The notes under the pieces: generated by a model
Told to the model about the DNA's origin: nothing
The model's database searches: none
Seen by the model: only the letters and a program-made list of their open reading frames with translations
Shown: one piece after another, positions 46,875 through 56,800 of the stretch
How positions within the stretch are numbered: position 1 is the first letter of the stretch
Layout: every line of letters begins with the position of its first letter
Assembly: GCA_009760855.2 (NCBI GenBank)
Contig: WPIO01000007.1
Span: 11,537,501 to 11,601,500 of the forward strand
DNA length: 64,000 nucleotides
Direction of reading: 5' to 3'
From: Cristatella mucedo
Taxonomy: Eukaryota > Bryozoa > Phylactolaemata > Cristatellidae
Position numbers and translations under genes: made by a program

Positions 46875-49800
46875 GAGGGACCTAGTTGGTCTAGTTCGTA
46901 ATGGTCATTTGTGGAGCTTCCTTCGTTGAAGGGCCCTTCCCTGCAGCCATCAGCTGCACAAGTCGACCGGTTGCGGGTAGCTGCCTTGACGCGTGCGAAT
47001 AGCTTGGCTACTGCAGTCGGTGAGAGAGACGGTTGCTTGCGCTGCTCTCTGGAGCTGCTCTCTGGAGCTGCTCTCTGGAGCTGCTCTCTGGAGCTGCTCT
47101 CTGGAGCTGTTCGTTTGAGCTTCTTGCCTGAGCTGCTAGCTGGAGCTGCTTGCCTGTGCCGCCTCGAGCATCGCTGCACACAAGCGTGAGACATAAGTTC
47201 AAACGAGCATGCTGCTGAACTGCAACCTCTGCTTAGCCGACCCAGACGGGCCGCATCTGCTTGACCACCTCGTGCATTGTCGCCGCTCAGCTTGCTCGTG
47301 AAAGCGTGACATACGTCGCAGAGCTACTTTCGTGTTGCTGCTTCCAGATATTGCATCGAGCAGGTGCTGTGCCACTGTGCTGCCATCGGCCGTGACTAAT
47401 GCAGTGATTGCTCGTGTTGTCACTGCAGGTGGCTTGCAAGCTGCTGGTGCTGCTGCTGCACCTGGTGCTGCTGCTGCTGCCACTATTGGCGATAAAGGCC
47501 TTGCTGAAAAGTCTCGACTACAGGAGCCGGCTGTTGGTTTGGCACGATCGCTTGGACACAGTGTCCTGGCATGTGATCAGATGCAAAAGCGAACTGCATC
47601 GTTGAGATCAGTAATGCCTGAGAAATTGTAAGTGCAATGCATGGTGCTTGGAGCGGTTGCCCCATCCCGGTTCTTGTTTTACCAGTGCAACTAGTAAGGC
47701 GTCCCGTCCGCTGAGCCCGGTTTTCGTGCCTTAGATTTTCTGAGACCATCTTATGTGGCTTCGCGCTGATTGGTTGGCAGCCGTCAGAGTAGAAGTGTGC
47801 AAAACAGTACTGTTGCTTGCAGATACTCGAAGCATTTTAGCCATCTGCACGAAACATAATCACCATCATTGCTGCTGTTGACGTGTTGTTATCGTTAATA
47901 ATCTTCAGTTTTGTAAGCTTGACCGACGATTCCATGCATACTAATTGCCATGTCTCTATCCTGTGCTGATAATTTTTGGCCTGACATCTTGCTCCTTAGA
48001 GGCATACATTCGACCCATTTTTGTTCCAACTGCTTCAAATCATTATCATCTACCCTATGAAATGTCAGCTTTTTCAGATAACTGTTTGCCAGTTAATAAT
48101 AATATCAATAGTATTAGTTCATTTTTGTAGCTTAAAAGATCTTGATCTCTATCCAGGTTCTTTGCAATTTGCTGTAAGAGAATCACTACCCATGATGTAA
48201 GTGACATGCTGGGTATTAAGCCTACAAAAACTAAAAACTATCGTGCTTTGGCCAGCATGCATAAGTAAACATAAACATACTCACGGCCACTGGTTAGTAA
48301 GACTTCTGGCTAGGAGCTTGCTCTGAATCATGTATAAGCATACATAGACCAAACAAAGATAAGTCGCTGACGCTTAGGGAAAGCACTCTCGAACTCGTTA
48401 GTGTACCTCCACCTGCTACTCAGCATATTATCATCTCACATCTTAATGCCAATCATACTAAATTGAAATCTTTTGGCAATCGGGCCTTCATCTCGTATGC
48501 ATCGAAAGTCTGGAGCTTGCTTCCGGCTTCTTTCAACACCTGCATCGACTCTCATCTTTAAGTCTCAGCTGATGACAGCTGTTCTGGTCAACACTAGGGG
48601 AGCATGGAGGTAGGATAAGTAAGTTAGAGCAAGCGGGTGAAGTGAGCTATAAGCTAGGCAGCCGATCTTGAAATCGATTCGATCCTTGCTAGGGAGTCAG
48701 TGAAACTCAGCCAGAAATGGTGTGATATGGCAGCTGCATCTTTGACAACGGGCTAGACGAGCTGCTTAGTTTTGCACAATTGCAGATGGTTAAGGGTACT
48801 GGCCGGGAGTCGTAGAGGAAAGGGAAATGGCCACGGAGAAAATGCTAGCTCTCTGCTTGCAGCTTTAACGATGTCGACTCGTAGAAGCTGCTTCTGTTTA
48901 GGAAGAATAAAAAATATATTCAGTGTCCCAAAAGTAAGATAGACCGGCAATGATGCTGCTGTAAAAAAAATGACCTCCCAATTCTAGTTGAAGGCTGTTG
49001 ATCTGGCGACAGCTCCTGTGTGCCAGTGCTCATTTTTTTCTATTCCTATCATACCACCGATCTTAAACTTAGCTCATCTTGAGTCACGATCACCTTCTGA
49101 CAGTACTGCAGGCTCTCTGTAGACGAGCTCGATTATGATCTCGTATGCCATCGGACATGCCGTCGGACTCACCATCGTGCATCTATCAAGTTATTTTACC
49201 TTACATCTTTTTTAAATACCACGATTGCGCCTCATTCTTGAAAGGATTGTGTTAGCTTCTTCACTGTGAATGGCAACCAGCTACCGCCTATTCGTACTTG
49301 TGATGGCTGAAACAAAGTCAGCATCGGAAAGGCTCTATTTACTGTGTTGGCTGGCTGATAGCGTTGTTGTTTCAGTTGATCTGGTATAAACGAATCGCCC
49401 AAAGTGTCCATATTTAAGATGCATGCAGTATTTTCTCGGTCGCATTGTCAATGATGTTCCTTACCTCACCTTACCTCATCTCTTCACAAGTATAGTTATC
49501 CAGCTAATGGCTTGCTGTACAAGAAGTCTGTCTTGAGCTTATGATGCTTTGCTTTTACTTATAGCCTGTTGTGATCCTAGTGCTCATCCACCTGTGCCTT
49601 TTCTCATGCCATATTCCGGAGATCATTTAATTGTAGCTGCAAGCTCGCCAGAGCATCTAATGGGACTCATGATTTATTTTTGGTGAGGCAACAAACTACT
49701 TTTCATTTTAGCAAACAGCGATTTGATGACCATTTGGCAACTAGAAAGGTGCACGGCGCTCCTACACTGAGTTGCACATCGAAGGTAAATGCAGGCAGCT

Positions 49801-50816
49801 GCTGCTAGCTGTGTTTAGCTCCTGCAGGGTTGGCTGCCTTCGTGCATGTTAGTCGCCTGGTGAGTTTCAGCAGCGATCAAGCAAGCTCTCAAGCTTGGCA
49901 CTGTCTAACGATCACTGTGGCCTTGTCAGCAGGCCCTGCCCCACAAAGAAACAAAGCCCAACACGTATCCAGACCGAATCAGCATACAAGGGTTAATGAC
50001 ATGTGTAGTATCAGGCATGCAAAAACAATCAGGTATTTCGCCTAGGCCAGCTTGCTAAAGCAACTGCGAATAAACTCATGGCCACCTGTTAGTAAGATCG
50101 ACGGCAGCTTGTTAACGGCAGCTGTGAGTCATGCACTGAGCACAAAGCAAACCGGAACAGAAAAGACAACTTTACTGGGGCGAAGAGAAAGCTGATCGGA
50201 TCAGTTGCAGTCTTGAGCTGAGACTTAAAAGTTGCAAGGTCATTGCAGGTAGTGCCCGGACCAGGAAGCGAGTTCCAGAGCTTGATCACGAAATTCAGTT
50301 TAGTGCAAGGGCCGGTAAGATGGCTTGATTTGCGTGTGCATGCATTACCATGGAGTTCCAGTTTAGTAGAAAGACGGGTATACTACAAGCACACATTTGG
50401 CAGGTAGGTGTGGAGAACGTAGGCAGCACTGAACTCGTGAGATGTTTTTGGCTTAAGTCAACACTTATCCTAACCTGTTTATGAGTTGACCGTAGAGACA
50501 ACCCTAAAAGTCATTCATCCCACGTCGGTAGATCTCAAAGCCCTGCATACTCTGATAATTATTTTACTAGATGCTTGGAATATACATGTAAGGACCGTGA
50601 TGGCCCTAGGAGGTAAGGTGCTTGCTCATCAAGACCGAGATCGTGGATTCGACTTCAGCAGTTGTGCGATCCTTTATTGCCAACTGCAAGCAGTGGTGAC
50701 AACAGTTAAGGCTCTCATGCTGCTATACAAACGAGGCTGTTAAATCAGCTAATATTTATTATTTATTTACATGTAGGGTATACACACTTGCACAAACATA
50801 AACACACAACACACAC

Positions 50817-50867
<51 letters not shown>

Positions 50868-53800
50868 TACTTTAAATTTTTTCATTGCCTGTCTCATTTG
50901 TTGGCTCCCTTCGGTAGAAGGCATTGGTTTGTTGCATTGTTGCAGAAGTGCGACAACAAATAAGAGCTGTAATCTTTATGACATTTATGCAATGTTTGAG
51001 TAATACATAATCAAGGTCATGAAGAAGCACAGCAAAAATAAGTACTTTCTATCAATGACCAAATTGGTTTGTTATGGAATAGTGCCTTCATAGCTGCGGT
51101 ATCATCGGTCTAGCGACTAAAGAGTGGCTATCTTGTATAGCACCATAGTAATCATGTACTGTAATGTAATTAATGTCTGTAACTCCACAATGCCACAAAG
51201 ACTATGTGGGTGTTATGCAGGAGAGTTTTTTAAAGTGCACTCACAGCCTAAGTGGCTTTCGGTACGCATTCGGCAGCCAACATATTTCATCTCATGCAAC
51301 AAAGAGAAAGTGGGAAGCATAGCAAAGTCAGGAGAGCAGTTGAGGAAGTGAATCGCATGGAAGTAGCAGCTCGGGACTGCTGGAAAGGATGTGCCATACT
51401 TGGCAGCAGGAGAGTAGTTGTTGTATCTCGGCCACTAAGGTAGCGATGGACCGAAAGAAAGATGCTGTAAATCTGGCATTTATAAGCAGCAACTTTTGCC
51501 TCTTTTCATGTAGCTCACGTTGGTTTTGTCAGGCTTTGGATTTTATAATTTTTCTTTGTTTGCTGCTACTGCTTTTTGAGTGGTATAGCGACTCTCAGCC
51601 AAAGTCAATTTGATAGGCAAGCTTGCTTCAAATGCTTCCATCCAAGCCAAGCCAAAGACCCACATACAGCACGGAGCTTATAGTAATAATAATACATTTG
51701 ATATAGCGCCCTCAGATAACTCAATCTTTTTCTAGGGACTTAGCATTTGCTGCAAAGGAAGCACGATCGAATGGTTAGTGGAGGCATGCTCAATAAACAA
51801 CAATAATAACATGGTTATGGGTGACATGCACAGGGTAAGAATGCAAGTGTGGTTAGTGGCAGCATGCACAGTGTCAGCACCCAGAAGCACATAAAGGTCG
51901 AATCAAGGGACCCACTAAATGCTGTCATTAAAGGTGTTTTACATTTTTTTCAACGTGGACAAGTCAGGAGATGTCGTTAAGGAAGTCGGGAGTGATTTAC
52001 AGGCTTTGGTAGCATACAAACTAAAGGCACCGTCTCCAAAGGATTTTAGATTTGTACCAGGTATAGGTGTAGAGTTAGATTCCGAAAAGTAGGTGATACG
52101 ATGCTTAGCATGGTGGCAGAGCACATGTGATAGGTAGGCAGAAGCATAATAATGAAGGGATCTAAAAGTGGGTGACAAAACCTTGAAGTCGATGCGTTGC
52201 TTCCTTAAGATGCGCCGTGTTAAGCGAAGGCTAGAACGTCGTTTCAAGAAATCGGGGTCTGAGGCAAACCTAATCAATTTTAAAGACTTCCTTCGAGTTT
52301 ACACCCGAAAGCTTAAAAAAGCCTGGGCTCCTTTTTTCATTGGAAAGCTGAATTCCTGCCAGTCGGACACTAAACAGATTTATAAGACAGTAAACCATTT
52401 ACTGGCCAATGCTGTGAGGTCTGACTCCCCAGATATTAAGGGCTCAGCCGAAAAGTTTTCAGCCTTCTTTACTGAAAAAATTGTGCACATTCGTGCCTCC
52501 ATTAAGCCCCCTCCGACCAAAGCAATCGCCGTTCCTCAACCTGTGACCTTTCTTAAAAGGTTCTCCGATGTTTCTGCCTGTGATGTGGCTGCCTTAATAA
52601 GGTCTAGCAAAAAGAGCTCGTCTCCTGAAGACCCTATACCTTCATCTCTGTGGTCTTCACTTGCAGACCAACTTAGACCTGCCATAACCAAGATTTGTAA
52701 TGCTTCTTTGGGAGAAGGGGGCATCCCCAAGTCCTTCAAATCGGCAATCGTTAGACCTATTCTTAAAAAGCCTGGATTAGACACAGAGGTCCTAGCAAAC
52801 TATCGTCCAGTTTCCCTTCTTCCGTTCTTATCAAAGATTCTTGAAAAAATTGTTGCTAAGCAGCTAGTTGAACATATTGAAAAGAATGGAATTTCAGAAA
52901 CATTTCAATCAGGGTTCAAGAGGCAGCACTCTACTGAAACTGCTATCCTCCGTGTTAACAATGACATTCTACGTGGCAATGACGACGGGAATGTCACTGC
53001 CCTAGCTCTGCTAGATCTGTCTGCTGCCTTCGACACCATTGATCACGAAGTTCTGCTTGAACGATTGAAAACAACGATCGGTCTGGCAGACGAAGCACTG
53101 GCGTGGTTTAAATTATACTTGTCTGATCGTGTTCAATCCGTGTCGTGTGGGGGTCAGGTCTCAGACATGAGAAGGGTCACCTGTGGAGTCCCTCAAGGGT
53201 CTGTACTTGGTCCCTTGCTGTTCTCTATTTATACGCAACCTCTGGGAAAAGTGATTAAGGCCCATGGAATAGGATATCACTTCTATGCTGACGATACTCA
53301 GTTGTATTTGTCATTTAAACCGTCGGAATCTGCTGCAGCAACTGAGAAACTGAATGCTTGCCTTGCCGATATTCGATCCTGGATGTCGGAAAACTTCCTG
53401 AAATTAAATGACGATAAAACTGAACTGCTTCTCATAGGACACCCTAAGCGTGTGGCTGGATTAAAAGGCTTTGCTGTTCTAATAGGTGATGCTATTGTGC
53501 GACCTTCACCACGTGCTCGTAATCTAGGTGTCGTGTTTGACAGCTGCCTCAATTTCAAAAGCTTCATTCAGAAGACTGCCTCTACAGCTAGCCATCACAT
53601 CCGATCCCTATCCAAGATTAGAAGCTGTCTCCCACAGTGGCTTGTAAAAAATTTAACTAGCTCCTTAGTTCTGTCTCGGCTTGATCATTGTAATTTTCTT
53701 TTGGCTGGGCTACCAAAGAAAGCTATTATGCCACAACAGCAGACTATGAATATGGCTGCAAGGCTGGTCTTCAAGTCCCAGTGGTTTGAGCACGTGTCAC

Positions 53801-56800
53801 CTCTGCTGAAAGAGCTAGGATGGTTGCCGGTTGAGGAAAGGATACAGAGCAAAGTTCTTACGCTGACCCACATGGCCCGCCACGGCTTGGCTCCTTTGTA
53901 CCTAGCTGAACTGCTGCATCAGTTTCAGCCTGTTCGCGCCCTCAGGTCCTGTGTGGACAATAAATTAGCTGTCCCATTCCTCCGCTTGAAGACAGTTGGC
54001 GACAGAAGCTTTAGCTCTGCAGGTCCTAGACTGTGGAACTCGCTTCCACAATTCTTATGCAACGACAACTACTCTCCAACTGCCGACTATGGCACATCTT
54101 TTTCAGCGGTCCTGAACTGCTACTTCTATGCTACTCACTACCTCAACTGCTCTCCTGACTCTGCTATGCTTCCCACTTTCTCTTTGTTGCATGAGACGAA
54201 GTCTGTTGGCTACCGAATGTCTACCGAAAGCCGCTTAGGCTGTGAGTGCGCTATACAAAACTCTCCTGCGTAACACCCACATGGTCTTTATGACTTTGTG
54301 GAGTTACTGACGGAGATACATTACATTACATTACATTGCTTGACTTGGAGCCGGTGCAGATCGGCGAGAAGCAATGGGATCTGGCAACTGTGACGTTCAC
54401 GACAGACAAGCCTAGTTGCAGAGTGGTGCACCATCTGTAAGCACCTGAGTGCACTGGCCTGGTAGACCAGCAAGCAGTGGGTTACAGAAGTCAAGACGGA
54501 TGTCACAAATGCATGGACCAACTTAGATGTGGCATCTTTGTCTAAACAGCACGTGTTTTAGCAATGTTAGGTAACTGAAAGTAGGCAGACGTGACTGTGG
54601 AGCTGATGTGGTCGTCTAGTGAAAGGTTACTTTGAAACATGATGCCTTGATTTCGTGCTGATCCGACAGGAATTATGCCGGCAGAGCCGATTTTGAGCTA
54701 TAAGCTTTCCAATTTCTGAATAACACTTGGTTTGCTCATAACTAGTAAGTCGGTTTTATCATCGTTCAATTTAAGAAAGTTTGCTGCCATTCATGTGCAG
54801 ATGTCATCAATGCATGCAGCAAGGGAGTTGAGGGAATTCGACATGCTGGAGGGCTGGTAGGGATCAAAGCAGAGGTACAACAGAATGTCATCTTCATAGA
54901 AGTGAAAACCTAGATTGTGCCTCGCAATCCAACGGCAAAAGGGAGAGTATAAGCCATGGGCTTCAACCCTTGTTTGTAAGCCTCAGTCTGGTTCTACAGC
55001 TAATCACTCCACAGAGTCGGCATTGCTTGCGGTGTATAACGACCTACTTAAGAATACAGACGTAGGAAGATCATCTCTAGTTGTTTTGATCTTTCTTTCG
55101 GCAGCTTTTGATGCCATCGATCACAACGTCCTCGATTGCCTGTCTTCTCGCCTGGGCGTTATTGGCACTGTTCTGTAATGGTTCAGTCGTATCTCAGTGG
55201 GAGACTCCAGAGTATTGACGTGAATGGACAAAGATCACCCAAGGAACCTCTGTAATATTAGATACCTCAGGGGTCTGTGCTTGGTCCTGTTCTTTTCACG
55301 GTGTATACTCTATCTCTCTGCCGATGTAATTACCAGGCCCAATCTAGGCTTTCACTTCTATGCAGATGACACTCTGTTTAACTTTTGCTTTGATCCTACG
55401 CAGCCCTCCAGCACGTCGAATTCTCTCGACCTTTCTTCATGCATTGATGACATGCGCACACGAATGGCAGCAAATTTTCCCAAATTCAATTATGATAAAA
55501 CCAACTTACTACTTATGGGAAAACCAAGTGTGATTCAGAAATTGGAAAGGTAAACGCTCACAATCGGCTCTGCCGGCATATTTCCTGTTGAATCTGCACG
55601 AAATCTAGATTTATTTTTCCATTGTGACCTTCATTAGATGAGTACACCGGCTCCACAGTCAAATCCGCCTACTTTCAGCTACATATTGCTTAAATTTGGG
55701 CTTGTTTAGACAAGGATACCACATCTACTTTGATCCATGCTTTTGAGATATCCCATCTTGACATCTGTAACTAACTGCTTGCTGGTCTACCTGCTCGTGC
55801 AATAAGGTGCTTACAGCTGGTGCAAAACTCTACGGCTAGGCTTGTCTGTCGTGAGCGTCGCAGTTGCCACATCACTCCACTTCTCGCTTACCTGCACTGG
55901 CTCCTAGTCGAGCAGCCCATCGACTTCAGGGTTTGCCATTCACTTTTAGGATCCTTCATTCTTTGGCTCCAGCTTATCTATCAGATCTACTACCCCTAGG
56001 CTAAGCATCACAGGACTCGCTTTTCGGAATATAGTCGATTACGTATACCTCGTACAAAACTCATATCCTTTGGAGCCCGAGGCTTTAGTTCATAGGCTCA
56101 CTAAGTCTGGAACTCACTCCCGACTTGCGTCACTGCATTTCCTGACTTAACCACATTTAAAAAGAAGCTAAAAGCACATCTATTTATCACAGCATTTAGT
56201 AAGTCTTTGTGACTCATTCTTAGTGTGCTTGTGCGTGCTAACACTAACCATATTTGCATGTTTACCGTGTGCATGGCAACTCTAACCATAATATGCTTGT
56301 TCATTTAGCATGCTACTGCTAGCCATTCGATCGTGCTTTCCTTTGCAGCAGTTTTAAAGTGCATAGAGAGATACTGAGTTATCTGAGGGTGCTATAACAG
56401 CATTATTAGTATTATTATTATTATGAAGAGATGTCTGAAGATTCAAGCCAGTCCGCTGAAGAGGGTCTGCAGGGAGGGGGCTGAGCCACGCCCAAAAATA
56501 AAGGGTAGCTGTCACACTTCTCTCACTCTTCTTCCCAGCGACCCTCACACTCAGCCAAGGTTTGGTCCCAGCGGCGGTCAAGGCGCTCTCGCCCCGGGGA
56601 CCGAGGCCTGAGGCTGAGGTCGTGGGCTCGAGCCCCGAGGCACGTGCGCGAAGCGCCCGGATAGAGATTTAGTTCTCTTGGGGCGCTATACAAATGAATT
56701 ATTATTGTTATTATCATCAATCCTGCTCAGGGTAGGGATTTTTTCTGATCGATCGTTGTCTGTCGTACGTGAGCCGGCTGCCGTCCCTAAATGTCAATTG

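Larger units (their letters stand above)
51683..54930 (-). mobile_element. LINE-A copy interrupted by LINE-B
   Basis: The reversed terminus at 51683 (AATAATAATACATTTGATAT, AGCGCCCTCAGATAACTC) runs to 52202. The element resumes at 54336 and continues through reversed RT core to about 54930. The interruption is a LINE-B insertion with a TTGCTT duplication. Confidence 0.88.

Noticed and set aside
49829-49861. Small exon between CTCCTGCAG and GTGAGT
   Set aside because: The 30-base segment would shift phase between tpx2-like exons 7 and 8, which otherwise join directly.
52168-54273. 701-codon frame as a cellular gene
   Set aside because: It contains all LINE RT blocks and starts in unrelated antisense LINE-A sequence; it is a retrotransposon.
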